From Methanomicrobiales archaeon (GTDB taxonomy: Archaea > Halobacteriota > Methanomicrobia > Methanomicrobiales > Methanoculleaceae): a DNA stretch of 5,653 nt. The stretch spans positions 1 to 5,653 of the forward strand of contig JAAZOW010000197.1 in assembly GCA_012797575.1 (NCBI GenBank). The letters are read 5' to 3'. A program made the translations under genes and the position numbers. The notes beneath the pieces are model-generated. The model searched no databases. It saw only the letters and a list, made by a program, of their open reading frames with translations, and was not told the DNA's origin. Positions 1 to 5,653 of this stretch are shown here, in pieces (positions within the stretch are counted from its first letter, which is position 1; every line of letters starts with the position of its first letter).

Positions 1-613
1 GGATATCCCCGGCGCTCGATATACCGCCCGAGACCACAACCGGGATCCTCACCCGCCGGAGGAGATCCTCAACCGGGGTAAGCGCGATCCCCTGCTGGAG
101 TCCCTCCACATCCACGTTCGTATAGAGGAGTGACCCCGCACCGAGGCTCTCGAACCGCTCAGCCCAGGCAAGGTAGCTCCCCGCCGGGCGTTCCCACCCT
201 TCGATCATCACTTCGCCCTCCCGGGCGTCGATCCCAGCCATCACCCGTTCACTCCCAAACTCCTTGCCAAGCGCCTGGACCGTCTCCGGTGCCCTGACCG
301 CAAGGGTCGAGAGGATCACTCGATCGACCCCGATGTCAAGCCACCCCGAGGCATCTTCCACGCTCCTGATACCGCCCCCGAGCTCGACAAAAGCGTTCGT
401 CTCACGGATGAACGTGCGGATCAGGTCAGCGTTCCTCTGCGCACGACCAAACGCACCATCGAGGTTGACGATATGGATACCGTCCGCCCCTTCCTCAAGC
501 CACCGGTGCGCCCAGGCGGCCGGATCCCCGTAAAATGTCGCTGCCTCCGGCCGGCCCTGCACAAGCTGCACGCACCGGCCATCCAGAATATCGACTGCAG
601 GATAGATCTCCAT
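1..613 (-). CDS. hisA: HisA, phosphoribosylformimino-AICAR isomerase (ProFAR isomerase), 3' end cut by window
   Basis: This enzyme catalyses the Amadori isomerisation of ProFAR to PRFAR, the fourth step of histidine synthesis, in the cytoplasm. The reading frame opens at ATG 613-611 and stays open to the left edge, giving 204 codons of a protein that is usually about 240 residues. The start reads MEIYPAVDILDG, with Asp8 in the position of the conserved N-terminal catalytic acid. ELGGGIRS at about 77-84 is the first phosphate-binding loop. AGIDA at about 126-130 carries the second catalytic Asp (129), YTNVD follows at about 164-168, and VVSGGIS at about 193-199 is the second phosphate loop. 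The layout is a half-repeated TIM barrel, and the last one or two strands are missing only because the window ends. HisF is a related barrel, but the N-terminal motif and the paired Asp pattern favour HisA. The start lies 4 bases after the hisG stop with only a weak purine-rich leader (TGAGAG), which suggests translation coupled to hisG. Confidence 0.95.
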   Translation of the reverse strand, partial: MEIYPAVDILDGRCVQLVQGRPEAATFYGDPAAWAHRWLEEGADGIHIVNLDGAFGRAQRNADLIRTFIRETNAFVELGGGIRSVEDASGWLDIGVDRVILSTLAVRAPETVQALGKEFGSERVMAGIDAREGEVMIEGWERPAGSYLAWAERFESLGAGSLLYTNVDVEGLQQGIALTPVEDLLRRVRIPVVVSGGISSAGDI

Positions 614-617
614 ACTC

Positions 618-1511
618 TCAGCGTATGATCCGCTCGATAGGCATAACTAATATGTCCTTTGCGCCTGCCTGCTTCAGCTGGTTGATCAGCTGGTAGACCC
701 GATCTTCTTTCACGACAGCATGGACGGCGACCAGATTCTCATCCGATGCCACATCCATCACCGTCGGACCGGAGAGGCCGGGGAGCACCTCTCTCACGTC
801 CGCCAGGGCGCCCCGGTGGACGTTCATCATCAGGTAGCATTGGCCCTTCGCGCTGATGACACTCTCGATGGCGAGGGTGAGTTCACCGATCTTCCCCCTC
901 CTGGCTGTGAGGGCGGCGGGGTTTGCCACCAGGATCGTCGTGGAGGTGAAGATCTCCTCGACGACCCGAAGGTGGTTCGTCCGGAGGGTCGTGCCGGAGG
1001 AGGAGAGGTCGACGATGGCATCGGCTATCCCGAGATGCGGTGTCGCCTCGCACGCCCCCCCTACGGTCACGATCGTGACCGTGATCCCACGGTCAGCGAA
1101 GAACGAGCGGGTGATCGACGGAAACTCAGTCGCAACCCTTGCTCCATCAAGGTCGGCGACCGCCTCGATGCCGGATTCTTCCGGCACAGCGACGACGAGG
1201 GTTGCCCTGCCGATCTCAAGGTCCAGGACCTCTTCGACCGCTGAACCCCGTTCCATGACCATATCCCTCCCGGTGATACCGAGGTCGGCGACCCCGCTCG
1301 CCACGTACTCCGGTATATCGATCGGACGGGCGAAGAGGATCTCTACGTTCGGGTCATGGGTCCGGGTGACGAGCCTCCGCTCGCCGCCTTCGATGAGGCG
1401 AAGCCCACTCCTCTCAAGTAGCTCGTTGACCGGTCCTGCTATCCTGCCTTTATTTGGGATGGCGAGGCGAATGAGCCCGGCGTCCCGCTCCCTGTATGAT
1501 CGTCTATCCAT
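618..1511 (-). CDS. hisG: HisG, ATP phosphoribosyltransferase, long form with regulatory domain
   Basis: HisG joins ATP and PRPP to give phosphoribosyl-ATP, the committed step of histidine synthesis. The frame gives 297 residues from ATG 1511. The catalytic periplasmic-binding-like part spans about 13-220: LIRLAIPNKGRI (13-24), ADLGITGRD (75-83), and the PRPP-binding loop DAIVDLSSSGTTL (164-176). Residues about 225-297 form the ACT/PII-like C-terminal domain that in the long-form family binds histidine for feedback inhibition. A separate HisZ subunit is therefore not expected. A TTG at 1532-1530 would add seven residues but has no Shine-Dalgarno sequence. The ATG has only a weak GGAT-type leader, so the start is the least certain point. 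Homology to family members really begins near residue 13, which leaves an unexplained polar N-terminal dozen (MDRRSYRERDAG). The gene sits 24 bases after mat and 4 bases before hisA, and is probably read on one transcript with them. Confidence 0.95.
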   Translation of the reverse strand: MDRRSYRERDAGLIRLAIPNKGRIAGPVNELLERSGLRLIEGGERRLVTRTHDPNVEILFARPIDIPEYVASGVADLGITGRDMVMERGSAVEEVLDLEIGRATLVVAVPEESGIEAVADLDGARVATEFPSITRSFFADRGITVTIVTVGGACEATPHLGIADAIVDLSSSGTTLRTNHLRVVEEIFTSTTILVANPAALTARRGKIGELTLAIESVISAKGQCYLMMNVHRGALADVREVLPGLSGPTVMDVASDENLVAVHAVVKEDRVYQLINQLKQAGAKDILVMPIERIIR

Positions 1512-1535
1512 AGATTCTATCCGGATCTGCAAAGA

Positions 1536-2738
1536 TCAGAACGTGGAGAGCTCTCCCCTGATGACCTTCTCTGTTATGGTGGTGATCTCTTCCAGCCACC
1601 CGTCGATGATCGCCTCGACATCAGACCTGATGGGCTTGATGGTCGCGCCCGGGTTTGTGAGGATCTGGGCGCTTGCCACATGCGGCCGATCGATCGGCTG
1701 GCCGATCTGGGAGAGGATGCGGATGTAGATCTCCTCGATCCCATCGACCTCTGCTACGCAGTCCTGTGCCATACGGGTCGCGAGGAGATTGTATATCTTT
1801 CCGACGTGGTTGATCGGGTTCTTGCCGCTCGTCGCCTCCATACTCATGGGACGGTTCGGGGTGATCAGCCCATTTGCGCGGTTACCACGGCCCACGGATC
1901 CGTCATCGCCCATCTCCGCTGACGTCCCCGAGACCGTCAGGAAGACGCTTGCGCTATCGAGGTCGTCGGCGGTGTTGATGGCGACGTTGACGCTCCTATC
2001 CGTGAACGTCTTTGCGACCGCTGCGATCTCCTCGGTCAGGATACGTTTCTGCTCGATGTACTCGGTGATGCCTGAACAGTAGCGATCCACAAACGCGATC
2101 GCGACGGTGAGGGTGATGGTATCGCCGTCACGCAGGCACATGATCTTGCAGTCCTGGCCGATGACCGGGTACCTGGGCCGGAGTTCTTCATCGATGAAAG
2201 CGGAGACACCCCGTACGATGCTCTCGGCCTCGCTGAACGGCGCATGTCCGACGCCGAACGATGTATCGTTTGCCCGGGGGATCTTTCCGTCGCAGGAGAG
2301 GAAGACGTCGCAGAGATCGGTCGACCCCATCCCCATCCGACAGTCGACGATGACGTCGCGGTCCATGTTGAGGTACGGGAGGATCCCCCGTATGTAGTCG
2401 CGTGCCGCCTCGACGGCGATCGCATCCGCCGGTATGTTCACACCATCAAAGATCTTGGTCGCCCTGCCTGATATGAGGAAGTAGACCGGCTTTGTTATCA
2501 CGCCGCCGCCGAACTTCGGGATCGACTCCCCTGCCACGACCTCACCCTGATCGGTGTTGTGATGCAGGACGACGCCGCATTCCTCCAGGTATGCCCTGCT
2601 GAGCGCACGGCTGATCGACTCTGCGACGCCATCCGCCAGGCTGTCAGGGTGCCCACGGCACTTCCTCTCCACCAGTTCGACCCGCTGCTTCTCGATTGGG
2701 ATCTGGTCAAGCCCTTCTACGCTGATGTTCCTGGTCAT
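1536..2738 (-). CDS. mat: S-adenosylmethionine synthetase, archaeal type (methionine adenosyltransferase)
   Basis: The enzyme makes S-adenosylmethionine from ATP and methionine, releasing phosphate and pyrophosphate. It supplies the methyl donor for RNA, protein and cofactor methylation. From ATG 2738 it has 400 residues, close to the roughly 400-406 usual for the archaeal family (distinct in sequence from bacterial MetK). Visible family signatures are VELVERKCRGHPDS (20-33), HHNTDQGEV (59-67), RMGMGSTDLCDVF (134-146), and the long glycine-rich stretch from about 269 to 316. That stretch contains GTSAEMGDDGSVGRGNRANG, then PMSMEATSGKNP and HVGKIYN. A GTG at 2747 would add three residues, but a GGTGG Shine-Dalgarno sequence at 2748-2744 lies 5 bases before the ATG at 2738, so that start is preferred. 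The gene follows the only sizeable intergenic gap and a candidate promoter, and appears to lead the mat-hisG-hisA transcript. Confidence 0.97.
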   Translation of the reverse strand: MTRNISVEGLDQIPIEKQRVELVERKCRGHPDSLADGVAESISRALSRAYLEECGVVLHHNTDQGEVVAGESIPKFGGGVITKPVYFLISGRATKIFDGVNIPADAIAVEAARDYIRGILPYLNMDRDVIVDCRMGMGSTDLCDVFLSCDGKIPRANDTSFGVGHAPFSEAESIVRGVSAFIDEELRPRYPVIGQDCKIMCLRDGDTITLTVAIAFVDRYCSGITEYIEQKRILTEEIAAVAKTFTDRSVNVAINTADDLDSASVFLTVSGTSAEMGDDGSVGRGNRANGLITPNRPMSMEATSGKNPINHVGKIYNLLATRMAQDCVAEVDGIEEIYIRILSQIGQPIDRPHVASAQILTNPGATIKPIRSDVEAIIDGWLEEITTITEKVIRGELSTF

Positions 2739-2743
2739 CAAAT

Positions 2744-2748
2744 CCACC
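2744..2748 (-). promoter_or_regulatory. Shine-Dalgarno sequence of mat
   Basis: The minus strand reads GGTGG, then ATTTG, then ATG. The 5-base spacing fits the ATG at 2738. The motif overlaps the rival upstream GTG (2747-2745), so it decides the start of mat in favour of the ATG. Confidence 0.65.
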
Positions 2749-2784
2749 GTAGTTCTAAATTATTATAGAAGAAATGATTGCAAT

Positions 2785-2800
2785 TCATATAACGATTTCT
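2785..2800 (-). promoter_or_regulatory. Candidate archaeal promoter (BRE plus TATA box) for mat-hisG-hisA
   Basis: On the minus strand the sequence AGAAATCG is followed by TTATATGA (2792-2785). AGAAAT matches the purine/W-rich BRE pattern and TTATATGA resembles the archaeal TATA box. A start site about 25 bases downstream would fall near 2762, giving a leader of about 24 bases that includes the mat Shine-Dalgarno sequence. The BRE overlaps the dacZ stop codon by two bases. A second AT-rich element, CTATAATAA on the minus strand at about 2769-2761, could instead place a start almost at the mat ATG. That would remove the Shine-Dalgarno sequence from the message, so it is less attractive. The evidence is motif match and position only. 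Confidence 0.5.
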
Positions 2801-3611
2801 AACCGTCGCTCCTGATGCGGATGTCAGAGCGGATGCCGATCTTGCAAGCGCCATCCCTGAAGACACGCACCATACCTCCGCTCTCGGAGACCGTGATGCC
2901 GATGGCCGGGATCTCGTAGGTGATGGACGCGGTTGCGCGATGCCTCCCCCCAAGGCCCCCGGGGAGGGAGATGCCCCGCCCGGTGACGTCAAGGTACCGC
3001 CCTGCCGATCGTATCTCGCCGCTCTTGTCGACGACAAAAACACCGTCCAGCTGGGCAAACTCCTTTACGCTCTCCCAATTATCCTTGTTCTTGATGTCCC
3101 GGAGGGCAGCAGGCTGCCCCTGGTAGGGGTTTAAGATCGCCTGGTGGGAGTGTCTGAAGATCTCTTCGGGGTCTCCGATGATGAACGCTGTGCCGATGGC
3201 CCTCCCCTCCCTCCCCTCAACCGCGATCTCGAGGGCCAGCGTGAGGACGGCGTGGAGCACCTCGCGGGGGACGATATCTGAGAAGTCCTTGAGGTTGATG
3301 AAATTTCTTCCCTCTTCGATGTCATAGATGATGATGGCGTAGGGGAAGACGCCGATGACAAGGCCGCTCTCAAGGTTCCTCTGAAGATAGATATGGACGG
3401 CGGCATCCAGCATATGCCGCTCGCTCACCTCCAGTATGTCGTGCATGGTGAGGTCCCTTAAGACGTCGAGCTGCAACTCCTGCACCCGTATTATCGGAAC
3501 GTCAGGCACGCCTGCGGGGGCCGGGATCAGGTCGACAAATGAGACGACCGCCCGGGCGCCGATCTTTGCTGCCACCTCACAGGCGGTAGCGAGCATCAGG
3601 TCACTGTTCAT
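2799..3611 (-). CDS. dacZ: DacZ-type diadenylate cyclase (DisA_N domain)
   Basis: The protein is predicted to condense two ATP into cyclic di-AMP, a second messenger tied in bacteria and haloarchaea to potassium and osmotic balance. It has 270 residues. An N-terminal alpha/beta region (about 1-120), resembling the pyruvate-kinase C-terminal-like domain known from archaeal DacZ, precedes a DisA_N domain at about 125-250. The catalytic signatures are visible: LDGVFVVDKSGEI at 188-200 is in the place of the DGA motif, and GGRHRATA at 221-228 is the RHR motif that binds ATP phosphates. VSESGGMVRVF (241-251) is the closing strand. The residue after DG is Val rather than the classical Ala. No membrane segment is apparent, so it should be soluble, unlike bacterial CdaA. 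Its ATG overlaps the sucD stop in ATGA. GAGGTG lies 2 bases upstream of the start, which supports ATG 3611 over the ATG five codons later. The stop is TAG. Confidence 0.88.
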   Translation of the reverse strand: MNSDLMLATACEVAAKIGARAVVSFVDLIPAPAGVPDVPIIRVQELQLDVLRDLTMHDILEVSERHMLDAAVHIYLQRNLESGLVIGVFPYAIIIYDIEEGRNFINLKDFSDIVPREVLHAVLTLALEIAVEGREGRAIGTAFIIGDPEEIFRHSHQAILNPYQGQPAALRDIKNKDNWESVKEFAQLDGVFVVDKSGEIRSAGRYLDVTGRGISLPGGLGGRHRATASITYEIPAIGITVSESGGMVRVFRDGACKIGIRSDIRIRSDG

Positions 3612-4474
3612 AACACCTCGCGAATCAGCCCCGGTATCTCCGACGGCCGGGATGCGACCGGGATCCCGAGGGCGGAGATACGGCGAACCTTGGAGCGTGC
3701 GTCGCCTTCGCCGCCTTCGATGATCGCTCCCGCATGACCCATCCGCTTCTCAGGGGGGGCGCTCACGCCGGCGATGTAGGCGACGACCGGGAGATCAGTC
3801 GACTTGACCCCTTCTTCTTCGAGGTTCCCCCCCACCTCGCCGATGATGACGACCGCCTCAGTCTCAGGATCGTCCTCGAACCGTGCAAGCGTATCCACAA
3901 ACGTCTGGCCGATCACCGGATCGCCACCGATCCCGACGACTGTGCTCTGGCCGATACCGGCACGGGTGAGTTCATCGACCACCTCGTAGGTGAGCGTGCC
4001 GCTCCGGGATATGACGCCGACCGCCCCCCGGGTGGCGAGGTGGGCCGGCATGATACCGAGTTTGCACTCCCCCGGCGAGAGGAGCCCGGGGGAGTTCGGA
4101 CCGATGACCGTGCAATCGTGGAGCTTTGCGTAGGCGAGCGCCTTCATGGTGTCGTGGACCGGGATATGCTCGGTGATGACGACCGCAAGCTCGATCCCCG
4201 CATGCGCCGCCTCCATGATAGCGTCGGCTGCGGCCATAGCCGGGACGAATACGACGCTTGCGGTAGCACCATGCTCCTCCCGGGCCTCCCGAACCGTGTC
4301 ATAGACCGGGACGCCGTGGACTTCCTGCCCGCCCTTGCCGGGCGCTGCCCCGGCGACGACACCCCGGCCGCCGACCTCGCGCGCGTAGTTGTTCATCAGC
4401 TCGGTGTGGAACCGGCCCTGCCTGCCGGTGATGTTCTGAACTATCACACCGAGGTCTCTGTCTCCGTAGATCAT
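3608..4474 (-). CDS. sucD: Succinyl-CoA synthetase (ADP-forming) alpha subunit
   Basis: The alpha subunit carries the CoA site and the transiently phosphorylated histidine of succinyl-CoA synthetase, which interconverts succinate, CoA and ATP with succinyl-CoA, ADP and phosphate. The length of 288 residues is almost identical to E. coli SucD (289). In order, NITGRQGRFHT (14-24) begins the CoA-binding Rossmann domain, PGKGG is at 45-49, and ITEHIP is at 100-105. GPNSPGLLSPGECKLGI is at 125-141, SRSGTLTYE at 156-164, and GIGGDP at 181-186. RMGHAGAII (244-252) contains His247, the counterpart of the E. coli phosphohistidine. E. coli has Cys in PNCPG where this protein has Ser. The ATG overlaps the sucC stop by 4 bases, and a strong GGAGGTG lies 5 bases upstream. 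Beside kor genes in a methanogen, it most likely works in the biosynthetic direction toward 2-oxoglutarate (inference from context). Confidence 0.96.
   Translation of the reverse strand: MIYGDRDLGVIVQNITGRQGRFHTELMNNYAREVGGRGVVAGAAPGKGGQEVHGVPVYDTVREAREEHGATASVVFVPAMAAADAIMEAAHAGIELAVVITEHIPVHDTMKALAYAKLHDCTVIGPNSPGLLSPGECKLGIMPAHLATRGAVGVISRSGTLTYEVVDELTRAGIGQSTVVGIGGDPVIGQTFVDTLARFEDDPETEAVVIIGEVGGNLEEEGVKSTDLPVVAYIAGVSAPPEKRMGHAGAIIEGGEGDARSKVRRISALGIPVASRPSEIPGLIREVL
3614..3619 (-). promoter_or_regulatory. Shine-Dalgarno sequence of dacZ inside the end of sucD
   Basis: The minus strand reads GAGGTG, TT, ATG. The motif lies within the last codons of sucD, just before the ATGA overlap. It fits the ATG at 3611 and not the in-frame ATG 15 bases later. 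Confidence 0.6.
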
Positions 4475-5544
4475 GGTGCCACCTCCATCGCAGCTCGAAC
4501 TGCTGCATCCATGCTCTCGAGCATCCGGTAACCGTTCCCGGCGAGCAATTGCCTCCCTTCCTCTTCGTTCGTCCCGGCCATCCTGACGATGACCGTCGGT
4601 GAGACATCAGCGGCGATGATCCCCCGCGCCACCTCATCGCACCTGGTGATCCCACCAAGGAGGTTGACCACGATCACGTTCACACCGGGCATGCTCGCGA
4701 CGAGCCGGACGGCGTGCATCACACGTTCCTGGTCAGCGCCGCCCCCGACGTCGAGGAAGTTTGCTGCCCGGCCCCGGTAGTACTCGATGAGATCGAGCGT
4801 CGACATCGTGAGTCCGGCACCGTTTCCTATGACCCCGATACTCCCGTCCAGCTCCACGTATGAGAAACCGTGCTTCTCGGCCTCACGTTCGCGCGCGGAG
4901 AGGTCCCGGTTGACCGCTATACCCTGGCGGGCGAGGGCGTTATCGTCGATGATGAGCTTTGCATCAGCTGCGTAGACCCCCTGCGGCGTCGTCACGAGCG
5001 GGTTTATCTCGGCGAGCATAGCATCCTTCTCCTGGAACACACGGTAGAGACTGTTGATCGTGGGGGCGAGTTCCTTTGGAGCGTCACCGAGGAGCTCGCG
5101 CATGAGAAACGGTGGAATGTTCCGGAGAAGCGGCGATACGATGACCCTGCGGACGGCCGATGCTGTGCTCTCGATCTCGACCCCTCCGGCATCGGCGAAG
5201 AGGATCACAGGTTGCCTGCTCGACCGGTCGACGGCGATGCTGACGTAGTACTCGTGCTCGATCAAGAGCCTCTCCTCGACGAGGATGCTCCTTACCGGAA
5301 CGCCTTTGATATCGCGGGAGAAGAGCTCCCGAGCGGTCTCGACTGCCGTTGTGCCCCCGGCAAAGAGGACGCCGCCAGCCTTCCCCCGACCTCCGACATC
5401 CACCTGAGCCTTCATCACCACGGCATCGCCGACCTCTGCCAGGTGTTCCATAACCTCCTCCGGCGCCCGTATAAGGACCCCCTTCGGGACCGGAATGCCG
5501 TACTTTGAAAAGATCTCTTTTGCTTCGTATTCCAGTAGTTTCAT
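4471..5544 (-). CDS. sucC: Succinyl-CoA synthetase (ADP-forming) beta subunit
   Basis: The beta subunit holds the nucleotide and succinate sites of succinyl-CoA synthetase and pairs with the SucD encoded next. It has 357 residues against 388 in E. coli, with the shortening spread over loops. The N-terminal ATP-grasp part (about 1-220) begins LLEYEAKEIFSKYGIPVPKG (3-22). It then shows VMKAQVDVGGRGKAGGV (43-59), where Lys45 and the GGRGK loop contact nucleotide, then GGVEIE (120-125) and LAEINPLV (177-184). Glu179, Asn181 and Asp194 match the metal-binding residues of the family. The C-terminal CoA-ligase domain (about 230-357) shows YVELDGSIGVIGNGAGL (229-245), ANFLDVGGGA (261-270) and LLGGITRCDEVARGI (295-309). 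The last two stretches flank the phosphohistidine loop and the succinate site. GGGAG seven bases before ATG 5544 supports the start. Both gene ends are 4-base ATGA overlaps with neighbours. Confidence 0.96.
   Translation of the reverse strand: MKLLEYEAKEIFSKYGIPVPKGVLIRAPEEVMEHLAEVGDAVVMKAQVDVGGRGKAGGVLFAGGTTAVETARELFSRDIKGVPVRSILVEERLLIEHEYYVSIAVDRSSRQPVILFADAGGVEIESTASAVRRVIVSPLLRNIPPFLMRELLGDAPKELAPTINSLYRVFQEKDAMLAEINPLVTTPQGVYAADAKLIIDDNALARQGIAVNRDLSAREREAEKHGFSYVELDGSIGVIGNGAGLTMSTLDLIEYYRGRAANFLDVGGGADQERVMHAVRLVASMPGVNVIVVNLLGGITRCDEVARGIIAADVSPTVIVRMAGTNEEEGRQLLAGNGYRMLESMDAAVRAAMEVAP
4480..4486 (-). promoter_or_regulatory. Strong Shine-Dalgarno sequence of sucD inside the end of sucC
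   Basis: The minus strand reads GGAGGTG, GCACC, ATG. This is a full-length match to the archaeal anti-Shine-Dalgarno sequence at 5-base spacing, the strongest in the window. It lies within the final codons of sucC, so SucD can be initiated independently as well as by coupling. Confidence 0.75.
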
Positions 5545-5653
5545 GCTCGCTCTCCCAGTTCAAATCCGCGTCTCAGTGCTCTTGAATTCAGGCTCTCGGT
5601 GCCCTTCGGGACGCTATCGAGCACAGCCCGCTCGATCGCCTCCCTGCTCACGA
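5541..5653 (-). CDS. korC: Probable 2-oxoglutarate:ferredoxin oxidoreductase gamma subunit, C-terminal end only
   Basis: Only one minus-strand frame is open from the right edge. It ends at TGA 5543-5541 in an ATGA overlap with sucC and encodes 36 residues in the window. The tail contains ERAVLDSVPKGTESLN and then ALRRGFELGE. This pattern (a short helix, VPxGTExLN, then a helix with a Gly-aromatic pair) is what I recall from the C-termini of 2-oxoacid:ferredoxin oxidoreductase gamma subunits. The 2-oxoglutarate type is favoured because sucCD follow immediately: the KOR product or substrate is succinyl-CoA. KOR links 2-oxoglutarate and CoA with succinyl-CoA, CO2 and reduced ferredoxin. The catalytic parts of the complex are not in this window, so a pyruvate- or branched-chain-type gamma subunit cannot be excluded. 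The 5' end lies beyond position 5653. Confidence 0.6.
   Translation of the reverse strand, partial: VSREAIERAVLDSVPKGTESLNSRALRRGFELGERA
5552..5556 (-). promoter_or_regulatory. Shine-Dalgarno sequence of sucC inside the end of korC
   Basis: The minus strand reads GGGAG, a 7-base spacer, then ATG 5544. It lies in the last codons of the upstream gene and supports the sucC start. Confidence 0.6.

Noticed and set aside
856..1728. A 290-codon plus-strand open frame opposite hisG and the 3' end of mat
   Set aside because: It is antisense to well-supported genes, is rich in Arg/Ser/Pro as expected from reverse reading of GC-rich codons, has no recognisable domain, and crosses a gene boundary on the other strand.
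2745..2747. GTG as the mat start codon
   Set aside because: It overlaps the GGTGG motif that is well placed for the ATG at 2738, and it would add only three residues without homology.
2767..2774. Pyrimidine run TTTCTTCT on the minus strand after dacZ as a transcription terminator
   Set aside because: Archaeal terminators are usually clearer T-runs, and this one is interrupted by C and lies downstream of the candidate mat TATA box. Read-through from dacZ into mat remains possible, so no terminator is called.
2739..2798. A SAM-sensing riboswitch before mat
   Set aside because: The gap is only 60 bases, the likely leader is about 24 bases, and there is no stem-rich aptamer-like structure.
3734..4531. 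A 265-codon plus-strand open frame opposite sucD
   Set aside because: It mirrors sucD codon structure on the opposite strand, is biased toward Asp/Arg/His, has no recognisable motif, and conflicts with a gene that has complete catalytic signatures.
4870..5508. A 212-codon plus-strand open frame opposite sucC
   Set aside because: It is an antisense shadow of a conserved gene in GC-rich DNA, with no Shine-Dalgarno sequence or domain that I can see.

Overview
This 5,653-base, GC-rich window is densely coded, and every supported gene lies on the minus strand, so transcription runs from high to low coordinates. The gene families point to a methanogenic archaeon. The evidence is an archaeal-type S-adenosylmethionine synthetase, an archaeal DacZ-type diadenylate cyclase, a probable 2-oxoacid:ferredoxin oxidoreductase gamma subunit next to succinyl-CoA synthetase, archaeal Shine-Dalgarno sequences and a TATA/BRE-like promoter. 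The GC content and gene style resemble Methanomicrobiales such as Methanoculleus. That placement comes from memory of the families, not from a search. Nothing suggests a mobile or recently acquired region.

In transcription order, the right-hand block (5653 to 2799) holds the last 36 codons of a probable korC, then sucC (beta subunit) and sucD (alpha subunit) of succinyl-CoA synthetase, then a diadenylate cyclase (dacZ). All three junctions are 4-base ATGA stop/start overlaps, so the block looks like one translationally coupled operon whose promoter lies outside the window. KOR plus SucCD would form the succinate to succinyl-CoA to 2-oxoglutarate arm of the partial reductive TCA pathway used by many hydrogenotrophic methanogens. 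The cyclase at the end would make the second messenger c-di-AMP.

A 60-base AT-rich gap (2739-2798) is the only real intergenic space. It carries a candidate TATA box with a BRE, short dyad symmetries and the mat ribosome binding site. It probably starts a second transcript.

The left-hand block (2738 to 1) holds mat (S-adenosylmethionine synthetase), hisG (long-form ATP phosphoribosyltransferase with its regulatory C-terminal domain) and hisA (truncated by the window edge). The gaps are 24 bases (mat-hisG, using the preferred hisG start) and 4 bases (hisG-hisA), so these are probably co-transcribed.

The genes are core metabolism and individually familiar. The most interesting point is the tight coupling of a c-di-AMP synthase to the 2-oxoglutarate-forming arm of central carbon metabolism.
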